From Sandaracinomonas limnophila (lineage in GTDB: Bacteria > Bacteroidota > Bacteroidia > Cytophagales > Spirosomataceae), in contig NZ_SACY01000005.1 in the NCBI RefSeq assembly GCF_004005965.1, positions 1 through 64,000 of the forward strand: a DNA stretch of 64,000 nt. Direction: 5' to 3'. Positions 43,234 to 52,929 of the stretch are shown one piece after another. The translations under genes were made by a program, and so were the position numbers. Each line of letters starts with the position of its first letter. The stretch's first letter is position 1. The notes beneath the pieces were generated by a model. It worked only from the letters and a program-made list of their open reading frames with translations, searched no databases and was not told where the DNA came from.

Positions 43234-44594
43234 ACTTTATCCCTTTTTTTGTACCATTCCTGAAAACTCTCCTTCGGGGCCTCGGGCATTTCTCTTTGCC
43301 AATACCATGGATTTAATTTATTATTTGCAAGAAATGGCACGTTTTTTAATACCCAACGACCTATTCTACCAGCAAACTGAAAAATTCTCGGATGAGCAAA
43401 TAATATGGCCATGCCTTTCATTCCTAACTCTTTCCCTTTAGGAGCGAAGCCTACTTTGGTGATTTCTTGTCGCCACAACCACAATTGTTGATCGATATTT
43501 ATTTTCACTGGACAAACATTTGAACAACTGCCACATAGAGTACTGGCAAAAGGCAAATCTGCATTGGCTTTCATATCAAAATTGGGTGCCAAAATAGAAC
43601 CGATGGGCCCTGCTACTGCCTGGTGGTAACTGTGTCCACCCGAACGTCTATAGACAGGACAAGTATTAAAACATGCAGCACAACGGATACATTTCAAAGA
43701 ATTCCTAAATTCTGGACGAGCCAATTGTCTGGTTCTTCCATTATCAACCAAAACAATGTGCATTTCTTGTCCTTTACGTGGAGCTTTAAAATGACTAGAA
43801 TAGGTTGTAATTAATTGTCCTGTTGCTGATCGAGCCAACAATCGTAAAAAGACACCCAAATCATTTCGATAAGGAATGATTTTCTCCAATCCCATACAGG
43901 CAATATGGACATCTGCCAAGTGTGCCCCCATGTCGGCATTTCCTTCATTGGTACAGACCACAAACTCGCCTGTTTCAGCCACTGCGAAATTAACCCCTGT
44001 AATAGCCACTTTCGATTGTAAAAATTTTTCACGCAAATGTTGGCGAGCAGCTTCCGTTAAAAATTGGGGGTCTTTATTTCCTTTGGGTGTTCCTAAATGC
44101 TCATGAAAGGTTTCACCCACATCTTCTTTCTTGAGGTGAATAGCAGGTAAAACAATATGACTTGGTGCTTCTTTTCTAAATTGAACAATTCGCTCACCTA
44201 AATCTGTATCCACTACCTCAATGCCTTTTTCTGCTAAATATTCATTCAAATGACATTCTTCGGTCAACATTGATTTACTTTTCACCAATTGTGAGACCCC
44301 TTTTTTAGCAATTATCGAATGAACAATTTGATTATGCTCCTTCGCATCAGCAGCCCAATGCACCTTTATTCCATTTTGGATAGCATTTTGTTCAAATTGA
44401 ACTAATAATTCTCCCAAATTGTCGAGTGTAAAATTTTTTATTTGAGAAGCTTGCTCTCGTAAATCTTCCCATTCTGGTAATGCCTTAGAAGCCTTATCAC
44501 GCTTAGCACGAACCCACCAAAGGGTTTCGTTGTGCCAGTCGGTGCGCTCACCGTCTGCAATGAATTCCGCTGCTACTGCTGAGTGACTACGCAT
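43230..44594 (-). CDS. lutB: Lactate utilisation iron-sulfur protein B
   Basis: 454 residues. The N-terminal LUD domain spans about 60-290. Two 4Fe-4S sites follow: CIRCAACFNTCPVY near 305 and CGSCSNVCPV near 357, with a C-terminal DUF3390-like end. LutB is the electron-carrying subunit of the LutABC L-lactate oxidising complex. The start overlaps lutA by 8 nt. The stop codon forms the first unit of a 13-copy heptamer array. Confidence 0.95.
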   Translation of the reverse strand: MRSHSAVAAEFIADGERTDWHNETLWWVRAKRDKASKALPEWEDLREQASQIKNFTLDNLGELLVQFEQNAIQNGIKVHWAADAKEHNQIVHSIIAKKGVSQLVKSKSMLTEECHLNEYLAEKGIEVVDTDLGERIVQFRKEAPSHIVLPAIHLKKEDVGETFHEHLGTPKGNKDPQFLTEAARQHLREKFLQSKVAITGVNFAVAETGEFVVCTNEGNADMGAHLADVHIACMGLEKIIPYRNDLGVFLRLLARSATGQLITTYSSHFKAPRKGQEMHIVLVDNGRTRQLARPEFRNSLKCIRCAACFNTCPVYRRSGGHSYHQAVAGPIGSILAPNFDMKANADLPFASTLCGSCSNVCPVKINIDQQLWLWRQEITKVGFAPKGKELGMKGMAILFAHPRIFQFAGRIGRWVLKNVPFLANNKLNPWYWQREMPEAPKESFQEWYKKRDKV

Positions 44595-45300
44595 GATTTA
44601 ATATTTCTACAATGTGTTTAATTTGAATTTTTGAACCTTTACGTTTCAAAATCCCATCCAAATGCATCAAACAGGAAGTGTCTGCACCAACAATATATTC
44701 AACTTCAATCTCCTCATGCTCTTGAATTCGATCTTGCCCCATTTTTACAGATACAGCTTCTTCTGTCACACAAAATGTACCCCCAAAACCGCAACATTCA
44801 TCCACTTTGGCTGGTAATTTCCAGGTTAATCCCTCAACTAAATCTAGCAGTGTTCCCAATTTTGAAAAATGGGGTAAGTTACGTTCCGACATAGAAGATA
44901 AGCCTAATCCACGTTGCCCATGGCAACTTTGGTGTAATCCAACCGTATGTGGAAATTTCCCAGGCACTGACTTCACTTGCAAAACATCCACTAAAAATTC
45001 ACAAATTTCAAAAACTGATGACCTGATTTTCAGATTGGGATGATGCTCTTTTAAATGTAATATACATGACCCAGAAGGCCCTACGATGTAATCATATCCA
45101 GTAAAAAGCTTCTCAAAATGTTGATCAACTCCTTGATTAATATGGGAAAAACCTGAATTTGCCATCGGTTGTCCGCAACAAGTTTGTCCCATAGGAATCT
45201 CCACATCACAACCCAATTTCTCCAATAATTCCAAAGAAGCTTTAGCCACATGTGGATAAAACTGGTCTATATAACATGGAACAAAAAGTGCTACTTTCAT
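44587..45300 (-). CDS. lutA: Lactate utilisation protein A (Fe-S oxidoreductase)
   Basis: 237 residues with two CCG domains: MGQTCCGQPMANSGF near residue 37 and DECCGFGGTFCV near 168, which bind a cofactor or iron-sulfur cluster. VALFVPCYIDQFYPHVA opens the protein, as in LutA/GlcF-like subunits. It overlaps rhaK by 4 nt (ATGA) and lutB by 8 nt, so translation is coupled from the rhamnose genes into the lactate genes. Confidence 0.94.
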   Translation of the reverse strand: MKVALFVPCYIDQFYPHVAKASLELLEKLGCDVEIPMGQTCCGQPMANSGFSHINQGVDQHFEKLFTGYDYIVGPSGSCILHLKEHHPNLKIRSSVFEICEFLVDVLQVKSVPGKFPHTVGLHQSCHGQRGLGLSSMSERNLPHFSKLGTLLDLVEGLTWKLPAKVDECCGFGGTFCVTEEAVSVKMGQDRIQEHEEIEVEYIVGADTSCLMHLDGILKRKGSKIQIKHIVEILNHA

Positions 45301-46661
45301 CCTTTAAAAGCAATCAATTGAATTAAATCTGCTGGTACTTCTCGCTCATTCCAACTCTCATGAATTGCTAATGCAGCTCCTAAACTACTAGCCTGGGCCA
45401 CTTCGGCCCCAAAAATTTCTGAATTAGGAAAGGCTAAGGCCAAACAATTCATAAAAATACTATTTTTACTGAATCCACCATCTACTAAAATCCTACATTT
45501 ATCACCATTATACACAAATTTTAAGCTATAAAGTAATTGAATCACTAAGTCAGTAACAAAGTCTTGATAAGACAATTCGATAGTTGTATAACTATTTAAA
45601 TTTTTATTTAAAAAATCACTTGCTTTAAGAAAATCGGCGGAACGTTTCTTGTTTTTTTCCATGGATAATTTACTCAGGAACAATTCTGCCACTTGATTAT
45701 CAAATTTAACCGTTTTATAAAAATCAGAATCTGCCTTAAAGTGTTCTGCTAATTGTTTAATTACAATTTCATGCTCATTTCCTGCAAAAAGTCGAGAAGC
45801 TTTCACAGGATTTCCGTCCAATTGCATATAAGCCAACACATCGTTTTCAAGCTCTTCTTCAGAAAGTGGAGAATGATTAAATGGATTCATGGAAATACAC
45901 CAAGTCCCGGTTGAAATCAGAATAAATGGCTCTTTGAATTGTCGAATATAGGGTACCAAAGCAGCGGAGGAATCGTGTAAACCTAATCCAACTTGAATGG
46001 CCTTATCATATATGGCAGGATAAGTACAAGTCCCTGCCTCTATCGGAGGAAGTTTTTGAAATACTTCTTCCTTTTTAACCCAAGGATGATACTGTTTCGA
46101 ATCAAAATCCCAAAGCATGGTATGACAACCAATGGAAGTCATTTCTGTTACGCGTTCCCCATGAAATAAAAAACTCAAATAATTGGGAAAATGCAACACA
46201 GAACTAATTGATTCCCAATTGGCATGGTGACGTTCTTCATAAGCCTGATAACCAGAATTCAAATTCCCCAAAACAGGAGAACAAGTAATTCTTGCTAATT
46301 CTTTTTCAGGACCGTATTTGTGAAAAAACAAATCGAATAATTCTTGCTGAACAGGCTTTAAATAGTTTTTTAAATATCCGACAACTTTTCCTTGTGCATC
46401 AATATTCACTAAACTTGCTCCATAACCTGAAAAATTCAATGCCTTAACCTGCCAATTTGCATTGGCCAACACTTCCTTAAACGATTGTTTCAACCAATTT
46501 TCTAACAAAGACACATCTTCTGTAGGAAAACCTTCCTTATCCCGAATTTCTTGAAATTGAGTAGATTGCTCATGAATAACTTGGTATGAATCGTTAAAGA
46601 CCAACAATTTCTTGTTGGTCTTTCCAATATCAAAAATAACAATACAATCTATTTTGCTCAT
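45297..46661 (-). CDS. rhaK: L-rhamnulose kinase-like FGGY kinase
   Basis: 454 residues. FGGY carbohydrate kinase: the first phosphate motif FDIGKTNKKLLVF, the second ILISTGTWCISMNPF near 248, and ILVDGGFSKNSIFMNCLA near 388. It lies between rhaI and lutA in an operon with the aldolase rhaEW, so it most likely phosphorylates L-rhamnulose. Sequence is unlike E. coli RhaB; kinases of this form are known in rhamnose operons of other phyla. The specificity rests on context. Confidence 0.87.
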   Translation of the reverse strand: MSKIDCIVIFDIGKTNKKLLVFNDSYQVIHEQSTQFQEIRDKEGFPTEDVSLLENWLKQSFKEVLANANWQVKALNFSGYGASLVNIDAQGKVVGYLKNYLKPVQQELFDLFFHKYGPEKELARITCSPVLGNLNSGYQAYEERHHANWESISSVLHFPNYLSFLFHGERVTEMTSIGCHTMLWDFDSKQYHPWVKKEEVFQKLPPIEAGTCTYPAIYDKAIQVGLGLHDSSAALVPYIRQFKEPFILISTGTWCISMNPFNHSPLSEEELENDVLAYMQLDGNPVKASRLFAGNEHEIVIKQLAEHFKADSDFYKTVKFDNQVAELFLSKLSMEKNKKRSADFLKASDFLNKNLNSYTTIELSYQDFVTDLVIQLLYSLKFVYNGDKCRILVDGGFSKNSIFMNCLALAFPNSEIFGAEVAQASSLGAALAIHESWNEREVPADLIQLIAFKG

Positions 46662-46662
46662 T

Positions 46663-47934
46663 TTACAATCCAGTTGCCACTGTTTTTGAACCTCTTTGCT
46701 GAATTAATTGTTTTCTTATTTCTGCACTTCTGTAAAACTCCACTGGATTCAATACACCTCCTAATTCCAAACGAGCTTGTGCAACTAAAGCTCTAACGTC
46801 TGTTCTAGCAACACCTTGTAATATTTCTTGGCAACGAACTACGTCATTAGCTTCACGAGCCGCTTCTAAAGCTTTGCGATCTACCAATAAAGCTTGAGCA
46901 TAAGCAATTTGAATTGCCTCCACCGACTGCAATAAATCTTCAAGGGGATCTTTTACATTGTGCGAAGCATCAATCATCCAACCTAAATCTTTTGCATGAT
47001 TCATTCCTTTGGCATCCATACCATCTACCAATTCATTGAAAATGAGAAATAACTGATATGGTTTCATAGAGCCAGCAGTTAAATCATCATCCCCGTATTT
47101 GGAATCATTAAAATGGAAACCACCTAGTTTACCTTCCATCAATAATAATGAAACGATTTGTTCAATATTTGCATTAGGTAAATGGTGACCTAAATCGACC
47201 AAAGTATAGGCCTTATCTCCTAATTTATTCACCATTGAATACGACTGTCCCCAATCGCCTACGGTTGTAGAATAAAAATTAGGTTCGTATGCCTTATATT
47301 CTAAAAACAATTTCCAATCAGATGGTAAAGCTGCATAAATTTCTTTCAAACTTTCTACGGTACGCTCGTAGGCACGACGAAAGTTCAATTGTCCTGGAAA
47401 ACAAGATCCATCAGACAACCAAACGGTAATAGATTTAGAACCTAAATCAACCCCATGTTTGATTACTTCAATGTTATGATCAATGGCTTGTTTGCGAACA
47501 GCCCTATCGGTATGTTGCAAAGAACCAAATTTATAACTCAAAGCCTGATTAGCCTGATCTTGAAAGGTATTGGAATTGACTGCATCAAAGGCTAATCCAT
47601 GATCTGCAGCCAATTTTTTAATTGCATTAGCATCCGAAGGGATATCCCAAGGTATGTGCAAAGAAATAGCTCCTGACGATTTATTTAATCGATGTAGTAA
47701 ACCTACATCTGAAATTTTTTCTTCCAATGTTCCCGGTTCGCCTCCACCAGAAAAACGTCCAAATCGAGTACCTCCTGTACCTAAGGCCCATGAAGGTATA
47801 GCAATTTGAAAATCTTTTAATTTTTGAATCAAATTTGAAGGAATTTGCACGTCATTTTGGATAAAATCCAATCGACGATTATGCGTTGCTATTCCTTGGT
47901 TATTATAATCTTGTATTAAACTATCTAAATTCAT
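46663..47934 (-). CDS. rhaI: L-rhamnose isomerase, RhaI type
   Basis: 423 residues from ATG 47934; the longer frame to 48036 lies inside rhaEW. A TIM barrel of the xylose-isomerase-like group: IPSWALGTGGTRFGRFSG, LEYKAYEPNFYSTTVGDWG, LVDLGHHLPNANIEQ and GGFHFNDSKYGDDDL, with metal-binding Glu, Asp and His. It matches the Pseudomonas stutzeri-type RhaI rather than E. coli RhaA. It converts L-rhamnose to L-rhamnulose. It starts 11 nt after rhaEW and ends 1 nt before rhaK. Confidence 0.92.
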   Translation of the reverse strand: MNLDSLIQDYNNQGIATHNRRLDFIQNDVQIPSNLIQKLKDFQIAIPSWALGTGGTRFGRFSGGGEPGTLEEKISDVGLLHRLNKSSGAISLHIPWDIPSDANAIKKLAADHGLAFDAVNSNTFQDQANQALSYKFGSLQHTDRAVRKQAIDHNIEVIKHGVDLGSKSITVWLSDGSCFPGQLNFRRAYERTVESLKEIYAALPSDWKLFLEYKAYEPNFYSTTVGDWGQSYSMVNKLGDKAYTLVDLGHHLPNANIEQIVSLLLMEGKLGGFHFNDSKYGDDDLTAGSMKPYQLFLIFNELVDGMDAKGMNHAKDLGWMIDASHNVKDPLEDLLQSVEAIQIAYAQALLVDRKALEAAREANDVVRCQEILQGVARTDVRALVAQARLELGGVLNPVEFYRSAEIRKQLIQQRGSKTVATGL

Positions 47935-47945
47935 TATCACTCGGT

Positions 47946-50063
47946 TTAACGTAAAAATCCTGCTGCCACACCACCATCTACATTGATAGCATTTCCTGTT
48001 GATTTGCTCAACAATCCACCCACCAAGGCAAAACATGCGTTGGCAATATCCACAGGCAGGATACTTTCATTCAAGAGGGTTCTTTTTGCATAATAAGCAG
48101 GTAATTCTGCAACGGTGATACCATAGGCCTTTGCTCGACCCTCAGCCCAACCGCCAGCCCAAATATTGGAATCGGCAATAACCGCATCTGGATTAACCAT
48201 GTTTACGCGAATTTGATCAGGACCTAATTCAGCAGCTAATAATCTTGACATGTGCGCCTGGGCACCTTTTGCAGAGCCATATCCAACATTATTTGGTCCG
48301 GCTACCACTGCATTTTTTGACACAATATTCACAATATCACCTCCCATTGCCTGTTTACGCATCACACGCACAGCAGCTTGAGAAACCAAATATTGTCCCT
48401 TCACTAAAATATCATATAACTTATTCCAATCTGATTCAGTATGATCCAAAATTGGTTTTGAAATAGAAATTCCGGCATTATTAACTACCAAATCCACTCC
48501 GCCAAAAGCTAAAGCAGCAATATTCATGGCACTTTCAATCGTTGAAGCATCTGTTACATCTGCTACAGCGGCTGCAACATTATCTTTTCCAAATAATTTA
48601 ACAAATTCAGCTTTGGCTTCTTCTAATCGCTCCGCATTATTATCATTTAAAACAACACAAGCCCCCTCTTCTGCAAACTTCTTAGCAATTGCTTTACCAA
48701 TACCACCACCTGAGCCTGTTACAAATGCCACTCGACCAGACAAAGCCTTAGGCTTAGGCATTCTTTGCAATTTTGCTTCTTCTAACAACCAGTATTCAAT
48801 ATCAAAAGCTTCCTGTTTTGGCAAAGAAGTATAAGAAGAGATTGCCTCCGCCCCTCTCATCACATTCATAGCATTGATATAAAACTCAGCCGCTACACGT
48901 GCCGTTTGTTTGTCTTTTGCAAAGGTAAACATACCAACGCCAGGGTATAAAATTACCACAGGGTTCGGATCACGCATTGCAGGGCTATTGTTGTGTTTGC
49001 AATTATTGTAATAATCGGCATACATCGCACGATATCCTTCAAACAAAGGCAACAAGCGAGCTTTTACAGCCTCGGCATCCGACAAATCATCTCCTGCTCC
49101 AAAATTCAAAACCAAAGGAGAAATTTTAGTACGCAAGAAATGATCTGGACAAGAAGTTCCTAAAGGAGCTAAAACCTCCAAATCATTTGAATTTACAAAT
49201 TGTAAAACGCGCTCGTCGTCGGTAAAATGTCCAATCATTGATTGATAAGAAGAACATAAACCTCGTAATACAGGTGCTAATGCTTGCGCCTGGGCAGTAC
49301 GTTGATCTGCAGGTAAACTTTGGATTTTTGCACCACCAAAAATAGGACGTTTCTTTCCTTCGTTTTGGGCAATGTATTCTGCGCATGCTTCAATAACTTC
49401 TAAGGTATTGATGTAGCAATCATAAGCATTGTCTGCCCAAGTGAACAACCCGTGCGAACCTAACATGATACCACGTAATTGGATTCCTTTAGCGGCAGCA
49501 TTTTCCAAACAAGTACGCAATTGAAGTCCAAGGTCGAAACCCGGACGTTGCCAAGGCACCCAACCGATTTTACCTCCAAATAATTCTTCTGTAATTTTTT
49601 CACCATCTTTTGCAGCAGCAATGGCAATTGCAGCATCTGGATGTAGGTGATCGATATGTTTAAATGGCAAAAATCCATGTAATGGCGTATCGATAGACGG
49701 TGCCTTTGAACTCAAATCAAAAATACAATGATTGAATAATTCAACCATTTGATCTTCCATATGAATTCCTTTATAAACTTTTTCAAGATTGCGCAAACGA
49801 TCTGTATAAAGTGCAGCGCAACCCGATAATTTCAATGTACCTATATCACCACCTGAACCTTTGATCCACATCACTTCTGTTTCCTCTCCTGTTAAAGGAT
49901 CATTATCTGTAATTTTAACAGAAGTATTTCCTCCCCCATAATTAGTAATTCGTAGATCGGCTCCTAAAATGTTAGAACGATAAATAAATAATTCAACTTC
50001 ACTTAATCCAGCGGCTTTTTGATCGTCCCACAAATACGAAACGTGGTTATATTTTTTTGACAT
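47946..50063 (-). CDS. rhaEW: Bifunctional rhamnulose-1-phosphate aldolase/lactaldehyde dehydrogenase
   Basis: 705 residues from ATG 50063. The N-terminal class II aldolase part (about 1-430) has GGGNTSVKI, GFLPFKHIDHLHPDA with zinc-type His residues, and MLGSHGLFTWAD. The C-terminal SDR (about 445-705) has VAFVTGSGGGIGKAIAKKF, NNAGISISKP and YGSAKGAQAH. The fusion known as RhaEW (RhaD_aldol-ADH) splits L-rhamnulose-1-phosphate into DHAP and L-lactaldehyde and acts on the aldehyde. It is first of the operon. With LutABC encoded downstream, oxidation of lactaldehyde to lactate is the likely direction. Confidence 0.94.
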   Translation of the reverse strand: MSKKYNHVSYLWDDQKAAGLSEVELFIYRSNILGADLRITNYGGGNTSVKITDNDPLTGEETEVMWIKGSGGDIGTLKLSGCAALYTDRLRNLEKVYKGIHMEDQMVELFNHCIFDLSSKAPSIDTPLHGFLPFKHIDHLHPDAAIAIAAAKDGEKITEELFGGKIGWVPWQRPGFDLGLQLRTCLENAAAKGIQLRGIMLGSHGLFTWADNAYDCYINTLEVIEACAEYIAQNEGKKRPIFGGAKIQSLPADQRTAQAQALAPVLRGLCSSYQSMIGHFTDDERVLQFVNSNDLEVLAPLGTSCPDHFLRTKISPLVLNFGAGDDLSDAEAVKARLLPLFEGYRAMYADYYNNCKHNNSPAMRDPNPVVILYPGVGMFTFAKDKQTARVAAEFYINAMNVMRGAEAISSYTSLPKQEAFDIEYWLLEEAKLQRMPKPKALSGRVAFVTGSGGGIGKAIAKKFAEEGACVVLNDNNAERLEEAKAEFVKLFGKDNVAAAVADVTDASTIESAMNIAALAFGGVDLVVNNAGISISKPILDHTESDWNKLYDILVKGQYLVSQAAVRVMRKQAMGGDIVNIVSKNAVVAGPNNVGYGSAKGAQAHMSRLLAAELGPDQIRVNMVNPDAVIADSNIWAGGWAEGRAKAYGITVAELPAYYAKRTLLNESILPVDIANACFALVGGLLSKSTGNAINVDGGVAAGFLR

Positions 50064-50079
50064 AATTATTATTTTTTCA

Positions 50080-50126
50080 CAAAAGTAACACACAAGAAAA
50101 AATTACCATCCTTATATCCCATAAGG
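50080..50126 (-). promoter_or_regulatory. Candidate promoter and operator of the rhamnose operon
   Basis: On the minus strand TACTTTTG (50087-50080) matches the -7 consensus TAnnTTTG, 17 nt upstream of the rhaEW start codon. No good -33 TTG is seen at the usual distance. A perfect inverted repeat CCTTAT/ATAAGG with a 5-nt centre lies at 50110-50126, upstream of the box. It could be a regulator site or part of the preceding gene's 3' end. Confidence 0.45.
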
Positions 50127-50131
50127 TTAGT

Positions 50132-51439
50132 TTATTTTTTCTCAAAATAATCTACAACAAGGTGGCTTAATGCTTTCACACCCACTTGAAATTCACTTTC
50201 TTCTAAATAAAAATCAGGTGTATGATGCGCCGCAACCTCATTTACTGATTTTTTATCAGCTGGTCTGGCACCTAAGAAAAAGAAAAATCCTGGTACTTTT
50301 TGTTGAAAAAAGGAAAAATCTTCAGCTCCTGTATGTGCAGGAATTTGACGTACCCTTTCTTTCCCATTAATTGCTTGTAGCGTTGGTAACATTTTTTCGA
50401 CCAATGCCACATTATTAAAAGTTACAGGATACCCTGTACCAATTGTTACATCTGCCTTTGCTCCTGCTGATTCAGCAATATTTGTAGCAATTTCCTTGAT
50501 TCTTTTGTGAACTAATTCGCGCTGTTCCACACCAAAGGTTCTAATGGTCCCAATCATTTTCACACTTTCTGGAATAATATTTTGACGAATCCCACCATGG
50601 ATTGCTCCTACGGTCACAATTGCAGGATCCTCCGTAATATTTACATTTCTAGAAACAATAGTCTGTAATCCTGTTATAATTTGAGAAGAGGTAACGATTG
50701 GATCTACTCCTAACCATGGATTTGCCCCATGTGCTTGTTTTCCTTTTACTACAATATCTAATTGGTCAACTGCTGCCATAGTAGCCCCTGGCTTGTATTC
50801 CAACACTCCATTTTCTGAACCAGCAGAAATATGTAATCCAAAAATGGCTTCAACTTTGGGGTTTTCCAAAACACCTTCTTTAACCATTAACTCAGCGCCC
50901 GACAAAATTGATTCTCCATTTGCATTATAAACACCTTCTTCTGAGGGTTGAAAAATAAATTTCACTGTTCCAGCCAAATTAGCTTTTTCTGAAGCTAAAA
51001 TTTCAGCCACAGCCATCAAAATAGCCATATGACTATCATGACCACAGGCATGCATTACCCCTGTTTTTTGACCATTATAATATGTTACAACCTGGGATTT
51101 AAAAGGAATATTTACTCGTTCTGTTACAGGTAAGCCATCCATATCTGCTCGTAAAGCAACTACAGGACCAGGTTTTCCTCCTTTTAAAACACCTACAACT
51201 CCTGTATAGGCTACTTTTTCTTGGACTTCAATCCCTAAAGATTTCAAATGTTTAGCTACAATTTCTGCAGTTCTAAACTCTTGATTCCCAAGTTCAGGAT
51301 GTTCATGAAAATCTCGCCTCCATGCGATGACTTTTGATTTCAAAGCATCTGCTTTTTGAGATAAGGAGGGTTTTAATTTTGATTGGGCAAAACTGCTTGT
51401 TGCAACTGCCAATAATGCAATAATGAAGTGTTTTTTCAT
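50132..51439 (-). CDS. Exported M20-family amidohydrolase
   Basis: 435 residues. A signal peptide (MKKHFIIALLAVATSSFAQ) precedes an M20D peptidase/amidohydrolase domain: WRRDFHEHPELGNQEFRTAE, ALRADMDGLPV, MHACGHDSHMAILMAVAEIL, IFQPSEEG and the late His in AHTGAEDFSFF. A dimerisation insert lies at about 215-330. These enzymes remove acyl or amino-acid groups from amides, with two metal ions. Substrate unknown. It is upstream of rhaEW on the same strand but with a separate control region between. Confidence 0.9.
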   Translation of the reverse strand: MKKHFIIALLAVATSSFAQSKLKPSLSQKADALKSKVIAWRRDFHEHPELGNQEFRTAEIVAKHLKSLGIEVQEKVAYTGVVGVLKGGKPGPVVALRADMDGLPVTERVNIPFKSQVVTYYNGQKTGVMHACGHDSHMAILMAVAEILASEKANLAGTVKFIFQPSEEGVYNANGESILSGAELMVKEGVLENPKVEAIFGLHISAGSENGVLEYKPGATMAAVDQLDIVVKGKQAHGANPWLGVDPIVTSSQIITGLQTIVSRNVNITEDPAIVTVGAIHGGIRQNIIPESVKMIGTIRTFGVEQRELVHKRIKEIATNIAESAGAKADVTIGTGYPVTFNNVALVEKMLPTLQAINGKERVRQIPAHTGAEDFSFFQQKVPGFFFFLGARPADKKSVNEVAAHHTPDFYLEESEFQVGVKALSHLVVDYFEKK

Positions 51440-51465
51440 ATTTATTTAAATTCAACCACCCCCTT

Positions 51466-51502
51466 CCCCCTCCTTCAGAAGGAGGGGGTGGCGCGAAGCG
51501 CC
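51466..51502. repeat. GC-rich double hairpin between two genes
   Basis: Arms CCCCCTCCTT/AAGGAGGGGG with loop CAG (51466-51488), then GGCGC/GCGCC with loop GAA (51490-51502). The GC content stands out strongly from the AT-rich surroundings. It may terminate the upstream epimerase-like gene on the minus strand, but no clear T-run follows. Confidence 0.75.
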
Positions 51503-51512
51503 GGGGGCGGTA

Positions 51513-52427
51513 TTAAAATCCCCACTTTTTCATGATTTCCAAATCTTCTTTCATAGAATCAATAGGAGCCTTGCCTTGATACGACTCTTGCTCAATGATT
51601 AAGTGTTTTGTACCTCCTTTAGTAAGTCCTAGGGTCACCATTTTCTTCACATCAATGATGCCTTTTCCAAGGATTGTACTTTCATATTTTTCATGTCCAG
51701 CGCTAGAAAGAATTTCATCCTTCACGTGCATAGAAACAAAACGATTTGGGTATTTATTTAAAATTTCTTCAGGAACCCCACCGCCATTGATCATATTACC
51801 AATGTCTAATTGTTGTGCAACTAAACTTGGATCTGTATTATCTAGCATTAAATCAAACAAAGTAACTCCATCTAATTTTTGTGAAAACTCAAAATCGTGA
51901 TTATGATAACCAAATCGCATACCAGATTTTTTACACAACTCTCCAGATTTGTTAAAAATATCCATATAACGCTTTACATCAGAAGTTGTTGAGCGTAAGG
52001 AGGAATCTAAAGATGGGCTAATAACTATTTCTTGACCCAATACTGCTGCATCTTCAACTGTAAATTTCCAAAGATCTGTAAAATCTTTCTTGCCTTCATC
52101 CCAATGCTGTTTTCCCATTACGGTATGTCCAGAAGGCATTTTTAAGCCTAAGTCTTCTAATCTTTTGCGGAATTCTAGTGCCGACCAGCCGTAGAATTTA
52201 CGGTTCACATAATTTGCGTGTTCAACATGTTTGTAACCCATTTGTGCAATTTGAGTTAAAGTACCCATTGGGTCTTTTTTCATGTCTTCACGAACCGAAT
52301 ATAGTTGGACTCCAATTAAATGTTTAGATTTTTTACCTGCCAAATTGGCTAATGCAGAACTTCCCATAGCACTTGCTCCTAAAAACAAAGCACTCTTCTG
52401 AAGAAAGTCTCTTCTTGTTGATTTCAT
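51513..52427 (-). CDS. Tat-exported sugar phosphate isomerase/epimerase-like protein
   Basis: 304 residues. The N-terminus MKSTRRDFLQKSALFLGASA is a twin-arginine signal (TRRDFL). A xylose-isomerase-like TIM barrel follows, with GVQLYSVREDMKKDPMGTLTQIAQMGYKHVEH, FGYHNHDFEF and QLDIGNMINGGG, which supply Glu/His/Asp metal ligands. Exported members work with Gfo/Idh oxidoreductases and DUF1080 proteins on keto-sugars; both types are at 10.3-14.4 kb. Substrate unknown. The tsaE gene starts divergently 60 nt away. Confidence 0.88.
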   Translation of the reverse strand: MKSTRRDFLQKSALFLGASAMGSSALANLAGKKSKHLIGVQLYSVREDMKKDPMGTLTQIAQMGYKHVEHANYVNRKFYGWSALEFRKRLEDLGLKMPSGHTVMGKQHWDEGKKDFTDLWKFTVEDAAVLGQEIVISPSLDSSLRSTTSDVKRYMDIFNKSGELCKKSGMRFGYHNHDFEFSQKLDGVTLFDLMLDNTDPSLVAQQLDIGNMINGGGVPEEILNKYPNRFVSMHVKDEILSSAGHEKYESTILGKGIIDVKKMVTLGLTKGGTKHLIIEQESYQGKAPIDSMKEDLEIMKKWGF

Positions 52428-52487
52428 ATTTAAATAGATTTTGTAAGAATCAAATTTATTAACTTCGTAAAACTATTCCAACGCAAA

Positions 52488-52919
52488 TTGAATATTTTGA
52501 AAAATTGGTCAGCATATACCCTCACAGACTTACCTACTATTGCCAAAGAAATTGTAGACTTAAGTCCGAAATTGCCTACTATTTGGCTTTTTAGTGGACA
52601 AATGGGTGCCGGTAAAACAACACTCATCAAAGAAATATGTAAAGAATTTAAAGTAAAAGAAACGGTCCAAAGTCCAACATTTTCTTTAGTCAATGAATAC
52701 AGCACTGAAAATGGGCAATCTATTTATCATTTTGATTTATACAGATTAAAAAATGTGCAAGAAGCACTTGCCATTGGAATTGAAGATTATTTAGATTCAG
52801 GAAATATTTGCTTAATAGAGTGGCCAGAACAAGCGGAGGAACTTTGGGAGGGAGAATTTGCAACATTTCAGCTAAATTTAGGTGAGAATGAAACAAGAAA
52901 TATGAAATTGAATTTGTAA
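52488..52919 (+). CDS. tsaE: tRNA threonylcarbamoyladenosine biosynthesis ATPase TsaE
   Basis: 143 residues. The P-loop GQMGAGKTT is at about 37-45. Then SPTFSLVNEY, IYHFDLYRL and LIEWPEQAEE are classic TsaE motifs. TsaE drives the TsaBD complex that makes t6A37 on ANN-decoding tRNAs. No ATG is available; TTG at 52488 (or 52497) must be used. Confidence 0.93.
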   Translation: MNILKNWSAYTLTDLPTIAKEIVDLSPKLPTIWLFSGQMGAGKTTLIKEICKEFKVKETVQSPTFSLVNEYSTENGQSIYHFDLYRLKNVQEALAIGIEDYLDSGNICLIEWPEQAEELWEGEFATFQLNLGENETRNMKLNL

Positions 52920-52929
52920 TTTAAATAGT

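Noticed and set aside
42768-43441. Two adjoining plus-strand open frames
   Set aside because: They read through the 67-bp and heptamer repeats antisense to lutB and lutC and show no protein-like features.
47935-48036. N-terminal extension of the rhamnose isomerase
   Set aside because: It lies inside the rhaEW coding region in another frame; the ATG at 47934 follows rhaEW by 11 nt.
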